Part shown: one piece after another, positions 37,064 to 44,992 of the stretch | How the letters are laid out: each line of letters starts with the position of its first letter | Numbering within the stretch: position 1 is the first letter of the stretch | From: an uncultured Microscilla sp. | GTDB taxonomy: Bacteria; Bacteroidota; Bacteroidia; Cytophagales; Microscillaceae | Direction of reading: 5' to 3' | DNA: 64,000 nt | NCBI RefSeq assembly: GCF_947493425.1 | Contig: NZ_CANLRP010000027.1 | Span: 1-64,000 of the forward strand | Position numbers and translations under genes: made by a program | The notes under the pieces: generated by a model | What the model saw: only the letters and a program-made list of their open reading frames with translations | The model's database searches: none | What the model was told of the DNA's origin: nothing

Positions 37064-39385
37064 ATGAACCAATTTGTCCAACAACTGCTTCGCCTACAAA
37101 TAGCCGAACAAGGCTATAGCAACTTATTGTTTTCGCCTTTGAGCCTCGAAATGTTGCTAGGGTTGGCATTGCCTGGCACCCAAGGGGCAAGCCGTCAAGC
37201 ATTGTTACAAGCCCTTGAGATAACAGAAGAAGAAGTAAACAGTTATTTGGCAACGCTGCAAACCACTACTGAGTCGTTGTTGGGCATAGCAAATCCTGAG
37301 GCGGCATATCACGACAATTATACCAGTGTGCAACTCGCCAACAGCTTGTGGCACGCTGCCCATGCTAAAGTACAATCTCACTATGCGCGCACCCTCAACA
37401 CTCGTTTTCCAATGGAGTGGTTTGCGCTGGATGACCCACCCGAAGCTACCGCAAATAAAATAAATCAGTGGGCAAACGAGCAAACCAATGGTATGATTCC
37501 GCAGTTGCCCATTCCTTTGGGTGATGACACAGTAGCAGTTTTGCTTAGTGCCCTGTACCTCAAGGGCTTTTGGTCACGCAAGTTTAGTGAGGTAGGCAAC
37601 AGCTCCGAATTTTTTTATAAGCTCAATGGAAGCGAAGACCTGTGCGAATATATGAATATTGCCCAAGATACCGATGAAGGGCAAGCAGAGGCTTATTACC
37701 TCAAAAAAGACAATTTTCACGCCTTGCGGCTCATGCTCAACGATGCACGGATAGGACTAGAGGTGTATTTGCCTTATGAGAAAGATGGCTTGGCTGATTT
37801 TATAGCCCCATTGCAAGGGCACGAGTTGGACGCTTGGCGCGAAGAATTTGTGCCTGCTCCCTACTTTTATTTTTTGCTGCCCAAATTTGAAACCAATAGC
37901 AGTATAAAACTAGCAGGGTTTGCCGAACAATTGGGTATAGAAGCTTTGTTTACAGATTCGAACGACTTTGCCCCTATGCTCGACAGTGATGCCCCCCTGC
38001 GGGTAGATAACATAGGGCAAGAAGTAAAGATAAAAGTGAACAAAGAGGGATTGGAGGCGGCTGCGGTGAGTTATATGGTGGCAGTAGGAGGTGCAGCTTT
38101 TTATGAAGAACCCGAACGACACGAAATGATTATTTTTGAGGCAGATCACCCGTTTTTGTACCGCTTGGTAGACACAATTACTCAGCAAACCCTTTTTCAA
38201 GGAATATTTACTACTCCTGTATATAGCAAAGATGTTTTTTTGGAACATTTCAACCAGCGCACCTATAAAGCATACGACAAAAACCTGGCTGACCTAAGCG
38301 ACCAAGAGCGTTTTGTGTTTGCCTTGTTGCTGTTAGAACTCATTTTTGTTCAACACCCCCTCAAGCACGATCAGGTACAAGTGTTTATTGAGCAAATATG
38401 GGCAGAGCTTGCTACTGAGGGAGAGTTTGACAATGAACCACTCGTGCAGGATTTTGATGAATATATAGAGGTTTTGTTGAATACCTTTGCCAATGAAGAA
38501 GATGGGCTACCTATTGAAGGAAAATTTGCTACTGTAGCCGAAGAAATATCTCCAGTTTTCAAAGAACTATTGAGCTATTTTATCGGTCTGTTTGAGTTTG
38601 ACACTAAAATTTATGAACATAACCAAAGCAATTTCTTACGCTTTGTTGAGTCAGTGCTCAAAACCAATACCCAACTGCCCAACTATGCCCATACTGTAGA
38701 GTTGATTCGTGCCCGGCAGAAAGACCACTCGATACAGCGCATTAGCATTGAGGAATTACATTTTGACGAAGTACCTACCAAAATTGTGTATACCGAAGAA
38801 GAAAAACGGGAACAAGCCCAAGCTAAAGCTGAAATAGAATTAGCACAAAAAATCAATCGGGTAGAAAAGGCTTTTAAGGTGGGTTTTGTAACGTATGCTT
38901 TGGCACGCCTGCGGGCTAAATTGGGCGAAAACTCAATGGTGATGGATAAAATAATGACTCAACTTGAGCAATATGTACAACAACCCAATCAGGGATTAAA
39001 AGACAACATTGTAGAAATGATCCATTGGGCGGTACACGCAGGACAGTACGATTCGCACCCAGAGTTTGATACTAAAGACCGACTGAAGCTGAAATTTTTG
39101 AGAAAAAAACATCCCGATCTGATGACTATGCTCTCTATGGTAGGGGCTGAGTTTGCGGGGAGAGGTTTTTGGCAGGTATATGATGCCACACAAACCAACG
39201 AATTGCTCATTCAAGTAAATGGCTTGCTGGCACAACACCAGCTCGCCTTACCTCCGCTTGCCGATTTGGTGGGAGCTGTCGCCGAAATGCCCCAAGGTGT
39301 GGTATATGACCAGGTGTTTTTTGTGCACATCGAGCAATTTATCAAATCTGCGAAAAACGATTTATCTCAGTTTTTGGAGGGGTAA
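37064..39385 (+). CDS. Intracellular serpin fused to a large helical C-terminal domain
   Basis: Residues 1-385 form a complete serpin: NLLFSPLSLEMLLGLALPG, NKINQWANEQTNGMI, LLSALYLKGFW, the hinge KVNKEGLEAAAV (324-335), a reactive loop to about 357, and FEADHPFLYRLVD (358-370). Inhibitory serpins trap serine or cysteine proteases by loop insertion; the EG-x-EAAA hinge suits an inhibitor, though P14 is Leu330 rather than the usual Thr/Ser. Counting from Gly329 as P15 gives P1 near Gly343, with a prime side several residues longer than in alpha-1-antitrypsin. There is no signal peptide. Residues 386-773 are an unrecognised acidic helical domain where serpins normally end. A miniature element lies just upstream. 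Confidence 0.9.
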   Translation: MNQFVQQLLRLQIAEQGYSNLLFSPLSLEMLLGLALPGTQGASRQALLQALEITEEEVNSYLATLQTTTESLLGIANPEAAYHDNYTSVQLANSLWHAAHAKVQSHYARTLNTRFPMEWFALDDPPEATANKINQWANEQTNGMIPQLPIPLGDDTVAVLLSALYLKGFWSRKFSEVGNSSEFFYKLNGSEDLCEYMNIAQDTDEGQAEAYYLKKDNFHALRLMLNDARIGLEVYLPYEKDGLADFIAPLQGHELDAWREEFVPAPYFYFLLPKFETNSSIKLAGFAEQLGIEALFTDSNDFAPMLDSDAPLRVDNIGQEVKIKVNKEGLEAAAVSYMVAVGGAAFYEEPERHEMIIFEADHPFLYRLVDTITQQTLFQGIFTTPVYSKDVFLEHFNQRTYKAYDKNLADLSDQERFVFALLLLELIFVQHPLKHDQVQVFIEQIWAELATEGEFDNEPLVQDFDEYIEVLLNTFANEEDGLPIEGKFATVAEEISPVFKELLSYFIGLFEFDTKIYEHNQSNFLRFVESVLKTNTQLPNYAHTVELIRARQKDHSIQRISIEELHFDEVPTKIVYTEEEKREQAQAKAEIELAQKINRVEKAFKVGFVTYALARLRAKLGENSMVMDKIMTQLEQYVQQPNQGLKDNIVEMIHWAVHAGQYDSHPEFDTKDRLKLKFLRKKHPDLMTMLSMVGAEFAGRGFWQVYDATQTNELLIQVNGLLAQHQLALPPLADLVGAVAEMPQGVVYDQVFFVHIEQFIKSAKNDLSQFLEG

Positions 39386-39394
39386 AGGGTTTTA

Positions 39395-39444
39395 TAAACT
39401 CAAATCAGTGATTGCTTTATGCAATACAACCATTCATAAATTGA
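39395..39444 (+). promoter_or_regulatory. Candidate operator: TAAACTCA-type direct repeats
   Basis: TAAACTCA at 39395 and TAAATTGA at 39437 are 42 bp apart (twice 21), the latter ending 27 bp before the -7 box at 39471. The midpoint site (39416) is degenerate. Same geometry as at 40301-40350. Confidence 0.5.
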
Positions 39445-39470
39445 GGTAAAATTATGTAAAGCATTTTTTA

Positions 39471-39478
39471 TACATTTG
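39471..39478 (+). promoter_or_regulatory. -7 promoter box of the 39505 gene
   Basis: TACATTTG fits TAnnTTTG, 27 nt before the ATG. No TTTG at the -33 position, consistent with activator dependence. Confidence 0.62.
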
Positions 39479-39504
39479 GTTCAAATAAAAACTATTGAAA
39501 CACT

Positions 39505-40089
39505 ATGAAAAAACGATTGCTTTATGTCCTCATGCTACTGAGCTGCTTTGTAGCACCGGCACAAGCCCAACAACCGCCCAATCCCACCCTCATTATAGGA
39601 GTGTGGGAGTCTATAACCGCTGCCCCCAGAGCAGTATTCACAAACGGGCAAGTAACTTACACCGAAGCCAAGCCTATCAAATATAAGGTCAAAGGCAACC
39701 AAATTATTTACAAAGGTGTGAGGCTAACTTATAGCAGTCAAATAGTGACGCTTACTTTTGATAAGTTTGTAGAAAAGACCAGTAGTGGCAGTGTAATCAA
39801 GTGGACGCGGGTGGTAGAAGTTCCTACCAATTACCCAACGTTGCTCCAGGGCAATTGGGTATATCGCCCTGTCGATCAAGGGATGCCCTCGTTCATGAGT
39901 ATTAAAGGCAACAAGGTAGATATGGGAATGATGGGTACTTACTCATATCAGGTAAAAGGTAAAACAATATATTTTTCAGTGATTAAGAATGGGGCAAACT
40001 TTCAGCAAAAAATTGCGTATATCAACCAAAAACAACTTGCGTTATTGTCTGCCGACGGTAGCGAAGTACAAGTATATGCCAAAGAGTAA
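39505..40089 (+). CDS. Small secreted protein, possibly lipocalin-like
   Basis: 194 aa with a signal peptide (about 1-22, AQAQ). The mature sequence begins LIIGVWESI, the GxW start of lipocalin-like barrels, and alternates polar and hydrophobic residues throughout (KYKVKGNQIIYKGVRLTYS; YSYQVKGKTIYFSVIKNG). It appears to contain two similar halves, each opening with a GxW motif (IGVWESI and QGNWVYRP). No cysteine, lipobox or sorting domain. Periplasmic or released; ligand unknown. It shares promoter-upstream repeats with the subtilisin gene, which suggests joint control. Confidence 0.72.
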   Translation: MKKRLLYVLMLLSCFVAPAQAQQPPNPTLIIGVWESITAAPRAVFTNGQVTYTEAKPIKYKVKGNQIIYKGVRLTYSSQIVTLTFDKFVEKTSSGSVIKWTRVVEVPTNYPTLLQGNWVYRPVDQGMPSFMSIKGNKVDMGMMGTYSYQVKGKTIYFSVIKNGANFQQKIAYINQKQLALLSADGSEVQVYAKE

Positions 40090-40132
40090 GAAAACCAAGC
40101 TATTACTGTCAGGCATTATCAATTAAAACGGA

Positions 40133-40164
40133 GGCACTCTTAATCAAAAGAGTGTCTTTTTTTA
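40133..40164 (+). terminator. Rho-independent terminator of the 39505 gene
   Basis: 9-bp stem 40133-40141 with 40148-40156, one G-T pair, 6-nt loop, then seven T. Confidence 0.88.
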
Positions 40165-40300
40165 TTTACGCAGCTTTTTCAACAAAAGTTAAATCACTTT
40201 AAATCAAAAACTTACAACTCATCCCATTTCTCCTTATAAACAAGCAATATTATTTGCCTACCAATAACTAAGCACTATATAGACGCCTTATTTTGTCTTA

Positions 40301-40350
40301 TAAACTCAAAACTTCATTTGGTAAACTCAAACCAACGGTTCATAAACTCA
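40301..40350 (+). promoter_or_regulatory. Candidate operator: three TAAACTCA repeats in 21-bp register
   Basis: Exact TAAACTCA at 40301, 40322 and 40343. The last ends 27 bp before the -7 box at 40377. A 21-bp period puts all sites on one face of the helix and equals the spacing of LytTR-type direct repeats. Confidence 0.62.
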
Positions 40351-40376
40351 GGTATAAACCCTTCAATTAATCCATT

Positions 40377-40384
40377 TAGGTTTG
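40377..40384 (+). promoter_or_regulatory. -7 promoter box of the subtilisin operon
   Basis: TAGGTTTG fits TAnnTTTG; no TTTG at the expected -33 position. Confidence 0.58.
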
Positions 40385-40569
40385 CACTATACAACTACAT
40401 AGTATTGAGGATAAAATAATAAACGCTACTTGATTGTAATGAAGCAAATAAGTGCAACATAAAGCTGCACTTTTGCCCATATTATCCAATGCCTTACAAG
40501 CATTTGATGGTTGACAAGTCCGCATCAACTTAAAATAAGAAAGGGCATATCACTAACACAAAACAAGTA

Positions 40570-42111
40570 ATGAAAAAGTTAATTATTTTGTATTGCCTCT
40601 TGCTTATGTATGGCGGTGTAGCCCATGCACAAGAGTGCTACCCCAACCGTGAGGGGAAGCATCAATATTACCTGAATATGCAGGCAGAAGTGGCCAAAAC
40701 CTTTAATAAGGCTACGCTAATAAGCTTGTTGAGTCAGTCGAAAGCTGCCAGCAAAACCAGCCTGGAAACTATTGAAGCTGCCATTGAAACCGCTGCTAAG
40801 TCTTTTCCAACTGCCAAAACTGCTTTGCTGCAAAAGTCGGTCACGATGATTTCGGCTAAAGACAACCTTACCGAAGCGTTGGCACAGTACAAAGATGTAT
40901 TTTCATTTGTAGAAAAGCTTTGCTTTCCAAAAGATATGTTGTTGTATGAACCCAACGACTTTGCCATTGGTGGCAACCACCCTAAAACCCACCTGGAGCT
41001 GATCAAAGCCCCTGGCGCTTGGGATATTAGCAAGGGAGACTCACGAATAGCCATTGGTATTACAGACACCTATATGGATCCCAATCACGATGAATTTAAA
41101 AACAAGCTTACCCTGCTGCAAAACAGTAGTTTTGTAGACCACCATGGAGTGGCAGTAGCTGGTTGTGCGGCGGCAGATACCGACAATGGCATAGGCATAG
41201 CTGCGGCAGGATTTCATTCGTCTATTGTTTTTTCATCGCAAGCTTTTAACGACAATGTAGTGTTGCAGATGGCTCAGATGCAGGGGGTAAGGGTGATTAA
41301 CTGTAGTTGGATCAACAACTGCTCGCATAGCGTGACCCAACAGGCAGTATATGACGAAATAAGAAATGTGCACAATGTATTGGTAGTGGCAGGCGCAGGC
41401 AACAAACCTACGCACTGTGGCGACAATGCTTATGTATACCCAGCTGCTTATAACAGTGTGGTTTCGGTTACCTCGGTGGGGCACACCAACAATGTGGGGC
41501 ATGTAAACCCAACCAATGGCGATAAAATGAACTGGAAAGATTGCCACGAGCAAACCATAGGCAGTGTGGCGAGCACGCACCACCACAACAACAAGGTAAA
41601 CATTGCAGCACCTGGCTACCAGGTATTTACTACCTATGCCAACAACGGCTACGGCTACGGTTGGGGCACCTCGTTTGCTTCGCCTATAGTAGCCGGGGTT
41701 TGTGCCTTGGTAGCCGCAGTAAACCCTTGTCTTACTGCTGTCGAAATACAAAACATTGTGTTGTCTACTGCCGACCCAAGTTTGTACCTTATTCCCGAAA
41801 ACGCCAATTATACGGGCTTGCTTGGTACGGGTAGGGTTGACGCCGAAGCAGCGGTAAAACGTGCTTTTGACTTGGGTACGGTGTATGTACAAAACCAAAC
41901 CTACAATGGCACTACCAACACCGAAACAGCGCAAACGATGCTCAAGGCGGGGTACAATGTAGACAACAGCCAACCTTTTGGCAATGTCATTATCAAATCG
42001 GGCAGCAATGTTACTTTTAGGGCTACCCACAAAATCGTTTTTGGCGAAAACTTTAAAATAGAAAACAACGCCGTTTTCAAAGCCAAAATTTATCAATCTA
42101 CCTGTTTCTAA
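40570..42111 (+). CDS. Secreted S8 subtilisin-like serine protease
   Basis: Signal peptide (about 1-21, AHAQ), a helical propeptide-like region (about 25-120), then the S8 catalytic domain: Asp166 (GITDT), His192 (DHHGVAVAG), the oxyanion Asn in VVAGAGN, and Ser368 (GWGTSFASPIVAG). After about residue 430 a beta-rich repeat tail (GNVIIKSGSNVTFRATHKI; VFGENFKIENNAVFKAKI) resembles the coat-hanger stack common in Bacteroidota surface proteins. No classical T9SS domain is seen. The next gene, encoding a T9SS cargo, begins 37 bp later with no terminator between, so the two form an operon. Confidence 0.93.
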   Translation: MKKLIILYCLLLMYGGVAHAQECYPNREGKHQYYLNMQAEVAKTFNKATLISLLSQSKAASKTSLETIEAAIETAAKSFPTAKTALLQKSVTMISAKDNLTEALAQYKDVFSFVEKLCFPKDMLLYEPNDFAIGGNHPKTHLELIKAPGAWDISKGDSRIAIGITDTYMDPNHDEFKNKLTLLQNSSFVDHHGVAVAGCAAADTDNGIGIAAAGFHSSIVFSSQAFNDNVVLQMAQMQGVRVINCSWINNCSHSVTQQAVYDEIRNVHNVLVVAGAGNKPTHCGDNAYVYPAAYNSVVSVTSVGHTNNVGHVNPTNGDKMNWKDCHEQTIGSVASTHHHNNKVNIAAPGYQVFTTYANNGYGYGWGTSFASPIVAGVCALVAAVNPCLTAVEIQNIVLSTADPSLYLIPENANYTGLLGTGRVDAEAAVKRAFDLGTVYVQNQTYNGTTNTETAQTMLKAGYNVDNSQPFGNVIIKSGSNVTFRATHKIVFGENFKIENNAVFKAKIYQSTCF

Positions 42112-42148
42112 ATCTACACACACAAAACATCTTAAGAGTTAAACCATT

Positions 42149-43174
42149 ATGAAAAATATAAAATTATGGATTGCAGCTTTATTGCTGCTTACCGGAACCA
42201 CGGCTGTAAAAGCGCAATTGCAAGTAAGAAACGATGAGTTTATCCAGATTGGCTACGAAGACTACCGCACCCTGTCGTTTGGCATAGAGTCTAACACGCC
42301 CAACAATGGCAAGTATGCTATAGAATATTGGCAAGGAGGACTCAATTTTTGGAAACCCTGGCCTACGCCTTACGCTGCCAACTATGTGTTGTATCTGCGA
42401 GATGATAACAACATTGGCATGGGTACTTCGGGTAGCAATGCTTACCGTTTGGATGTGGCAGGAACTGCCCGCAGCACGGGTTGGTATACTACCTCAGACA
42501 AACGCCTGAAGTCGAACATCAACCCCATTGAAGGGAGTCTTACTAAGTTGTTGCAGCTCAAGGGGGTGTCGTACCAATATACGTTTGAGTTGAACAAATA
42601 CGGAGACCTTTCGGGAGAGAAAATTACTGAGATCAAGCAAAAAACGATTGACGCTGACAAGCCTTATACATCGAAAGCCAAACAACGCCTGGGTTTTATT
42701 GCCCAAGACTTGCAACAAGTATTGCCAGAAGCGGTGGCAAAAGATGAAAAAGGTTTTTTGAGTGTAAATTATAGCGAGGTGGTTCCTTTATTGGTTGAGG
42801 CAATGAAAGAACAACAAGCCAAAATTGATGCCTTGGAAAACGCCTTGAACGACTTGAGATCGGGCGCAGGCAAAAGAAGTACCGAACGCAACACCACCAC
42901 GTCTTCATCTATGCTTTACAATAATTTTCCTAACCCTTTGGGCGAAAAAACCACCATCCAGTATTTTCTTGATAAAAACAATGCGGGCGTACCTAACCAC
43001 ATTTATATTTATAACCAACAAGGGGCAAAGGTAAAAGAAATTGCGTTGGTAAATGCTACTGGCAAGGGGCAGGTAGAAGTAAACACTGCCGGGCTAAAAG
43101 CTGGAGTATATATTTATACGCTGGTATCGAACGGTAAAAAGGTGGCTTCTAAGCGTATGATTGTAAGTAAATAA
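42149..43174 (+). CDS. T9SS cargo with S74 intramolecular-chaperone domain
   Basis: Signal peptide (about 1-22, VKAQ). Residues about 110-235 form a Peptidase_S74 / tail-fibre chaperone domain: TTSDKRLKSNI with the presumed catalytic Ser-Asp pair, LGFIAQDLQQVLPEAV, and the C-terminal helix LLVEAMKEQQAKIDALENAL. In phage tailspikes this domain trimerises the fibre and then cuts itself off. Residues about 258-341 are a type IX sorting domain (YNNFPNPLGEKTTIQYFL...GVYIYTLVSNGKKVASKRMIV). The protein is thus exported and attached by T9SS. Co-transcribed with the subtilisin gene. Self-cleavage would separate the N-terminal part from the sorting domain unless it is inactive here. Confidence 0.9.
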   Translation: MKNIKLWIAALLLLTGTTAVKAQLQVRNDEFIQIGYEDYRTLSFGIESNTPNNGKYAIEYWQGGLNFWKPWPTPYAANYVLYLRDDNNIGMGTSGSNAYRLDVAGTARSTGWYTTSDKRLKSNINPIEGSLTKLLQLKGVSYQYTFELNKYGDLSGEKITEIKQKTIDADKPYTSKAKQRLGFIAQDLQQVLPEAVAKDEKGFLSVNYSEVVPLLVEAMKEQQAKIDALENALNDLRSGAGKRSTERNTTTSSSMLYNNFPNPLGEKTTIQYFLDKNNAGVPNHIYIYNQQGAKVKEIALVNATGKGQVEVNTAGLKAGVYIYTLVSNGKKVASKRMIVSK

Positions 43175-43221
43175 ACGTAAGCAAAAATACAGTACACCCA
43201 CTAAAATATTACCATTCTAAG

Positions 43222-43257
43222 AAGACACCTTTGCCCTGAGCAGAGGTGTCTTTTTTT
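43222..43257 (+). terminator. Terminator of the subtilisin-S74 operon
   Basis: Perfect 9-bp stem AAGACACCT (43222-43230) with AGGTGTCTT (43244-43252), 13-nt loop, seven T. Confidence 0.92.
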
Positions 43258-43303
43258 ATGCATTTCTGCAAAATACTTGTAAATTGAGCATTGTAATCAC
43301 CTT

Positions 43304-44218
43304 ATGACTTTTGCTCCCAATAAAAATATGATACACGTAATAGATTTACATTTTCTTAAAAACAACGAAACCATTGCCGCTTTTTTGGTAGAAACCAGTG
43401 CTGGACCCGTATTGATTGAAACGGGGCCTTATTCTACCTTCTCACATTTGCAAAAAGGCGTAGAAGAAGCCGGCTTTCAACTAGATGATATACGCCATGT
43501 ATTGCTTTCGCACATTCACTTTGACCACGCGGGGGCAGCTTGGGCACTGGCCGAAAAGGGGGCAAAAATATATGTACACCCCTTTGGTGCCAAGCACATC
43601 GCCGAACCAGGCAAACTGACCGAGTCGGCACGCAAAATATACCAAAACCAAATGGATGTGCTCTGGGGCGACATTCGCCCTATAGACAAGGCATTGATTC
43701 ACGAAACGGCTGACCAGGAAGAGCTTGCCGTGGGCGATTGTACATTCAAAGCCTGGCACACGCCGGGGCACGCCAACCACCACATAGCCTGGCAACTCGG
43801 CGATGCAGTGTTTACGGGCGATGTGGCAGGGGTGCGCATTGGGCGTGGCCCGGTAGTGGCACCTTGCCCTCCGCCCGACATTAACCTTGAAAAATGGGAG
43901 GCGTCTATCAATACCTTACGGGCGCTCAAACCAGCCAAAATGTATTTGACTCATTATGGTTGTGTCACTGACTATGCCCCTCACCTCGACCAACTGGAAA
44001 AGGGTTTGCACAAATACGCGGCTTATGTAAAAGAACTGATGAACGAGGGCATTGAATTGCCCGAAATGATCAAAAAATTTGAGGCTTTTGCCGCCAGGCC
44101 TTTAGTAGCACTGGGCTTTAGCAAAGAGGAGGTGGCGCAATACAATGCCGCCAACCCTGCTTTTATGAGTGTAACCGGGCTGATGCGTTATTGGAAGAAG
44201 AAGGCAGTGGCGCAGTAG
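43304..44218 (+). CDS. Metallo-beta-lactamase-fold hydrolase
   Basis: 304 aa, cytosolic. The dinuclear-zinc motif is H70-x-H72-x-D74-H75 (LLSHIHFDHAGAA), followed by HTPGHANHH (third His) and FTGDVAG (bridging Asp), with a late YLTHYG. Glyoxalase-II-like thioesterases and quorum-lactone hydrolases share this layout; the substrate is undetermined. The N-terminus may start at 43304 or 43328 (MIHVIDLHFL), the latter closer to the usual domain start. A 164-bp repeat array begins 7 bp after the stop, and no terminator is present. Confidence 0.9.
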   Translation: MTFAPNKNMIHVIDLHFLKNNETIAAFLVETSAGPVLIETGPYSTFSHLQKGVEEAGFQLDDIRHVLLSHIHFDHAGAAWALAEKGAKIYVHPFGAKHIAEPGKLTESARKIYQNQMDVLWGDIRPIDKALIHETADQEELAVGDCTFKAWHTPGHANHHIAWQLGDAVFTGDVAGVRIGRGPVVAPCPPPDINLEKWEASINTLRALKPAKMYLTHYGCVTDYAPHLDQLEKGLHKYAAYVKELMNEGIELPEMIKKFEAFAARPLVALGFSKEEVAQYNAANPAFMSVTGLMRYWKKKAVAQ

Positions 44219-44224
44219 ATTGTC

Positions 44225-44388
44225 CCCTGCTCTTTTAAGTCTTCCAAAGGAGACTTAAAAGTTTGAATACAGGGAAGTCTCCAGAATTTCTCTCCAACAA
44301 CAAACTCGGAGGGGAAGTCAAAAGACTTCTATTCATCAATCGTGTCAAGTCGCCCGGCGGGAAGACTTGACACAGCGGGTGTTACTTT
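44225..44388. repeat. 164-bp hairpin repeat, copy 1
   Basis: Unit starting CCCTGCTCTTTTAAGTCT. Four hairpins: H1 44232-44261 (CTTTTAAGTCT/AGACTTAAAAG, 11 bp), H2 44273-44290 (GGAAGTCT/AGAATTTC, mispaired in this copy), H3 44314-44329 (GAAGTC/GACTTC), H4 44342-44373 (GTGTCAAGTC/GACTTGACAC, 10 bp, with inner CCCG/CGGG). Every arm carries AAGTC or GACTT. No ORF. Confidence 0.9.
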
Positions 44389-44552
44389 CCCTGCTCTTTT
44401 AAGTCTTCCAAAGGAGACTTAAAAGTTTGAATACAGGGAAGTCTCCAGACTTCCTCTCCAACAACAAACTCGGAGGGGAAGTCAAAAGGCTTCTATTCAT
44501 CAATCGTGTCAAGTCGCCCGCCGGGAAGACTTGACACAGCGGGTGTTACTTT
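44389..44552. repeat. 164-bp hairpin repeat, copy 2
   Basis: Directly abuts copy 1 in the same orientation. H2 is perfectly paired here (GGAAGTCT/AGACTTCC); H4 inner loop reads GCCCGCCGGG. Confidence 0.9.
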
Positions 44553-44898
44553 CCCTGCTCTTTTAAGTCTTCCAATAGTATAGGCAGTTGAAATTTAATA
44601 TTTGCAAACCTATAATAAAGAGAAGTCTACCCACACCTGCCAGGTTTTCAAAACCTGGCAGGTGTAAAAAGCTGTTTTATTAAAAGTCTACAGACTGCAC
44701 TAGAAAACCTGCCTAGTATAAAAAGCTGTTTTATTAAAAGTCTACCAACTGCACTAAAGGAGACTTAAAAGTTTGAATACAGGGAAGTCTCCAGAATTTC
44801 TCTCCAACAACAAACTCGGAGGGGAAGTCAGAAGACTTCTATTCATCAATCGTGTCAAGTCGCCCGGCGGGAAGACTTGACACAGCGGGTGTTACTTT
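44553..44898. repeat. 164-bp hairpin repeat, copy 3, split by an insertion
   Basis: The first 23 bp (44553-44575) and last 141 bp (44758-44898) together make one full unit nearly identical to copy 1; 182 bp are inserted between them, inside the loop of H1. Confidence 0.88.
44576..44757. repeat. 182-bp insertion with palindrome and internal duplication
   Basis: Contains a palindrome with 16-bp arms, ACACCTGCCAGGTTTT (44633-44648) and its complement (44650-44665), around a single C. A segment starting TAAAAAGCTGTTTTATT then occurs twice, 54 bp apart (44665 and 44719). No ORF. The palindrome resembles REP-like extragenic palindromes I believe are common in Bacteroidota. Confidence 0.75.
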
Positions 44899-44902
44899 CA
44901 CA

Positions 44903-44910
44903 TATCTTTG
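44903..44910 (+). promoter_or_regulatory. -7 promoter box of the 44993 operon
   Basis: TATCTTTG fits TAnnTTTG and lies 4 bp after the repeat array. It argues that translation starts at 44966 or 44993, not at the in-frame ATG 44852 inside the repeat. Confidence 0.62.
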
Positions 44911-44992
44911 CCCGTACCCACTTGAATTTAGGTCAACCTTATCCTTTCTCGTTTTCTACACGTATATGTACTCAAACTGTTTGATCAAACCA

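Larger units (their letters stand above)
40165..40569. other. Regulatory spacer upstream of the subtilisin gene
   Basis: 405 bp without an ORF. Holds the three-site operator (40301-40350) and the -7 box (40377-40384), leaving a leader of about 180 nt before ATG 40570. Confidence 0.6.

Noticed and set aside
42149-43174. Prophage tail-fibre gene
   Set aside because: It ends in a T9SS sorting domain and no phage genes surround it.
44225-44898. CRISPR array
   Set aside because: Units are 164 bp and abut directly without unique spacers; internal hairpins and size do not fit.
44852-44992. N-terminal extension of the coiled-coil gene
   Set aside because: It lies inside the hairpin repeat and upstream of the promoter box at 44903; the hydrophobic start at 44993 is a better N-terminus.
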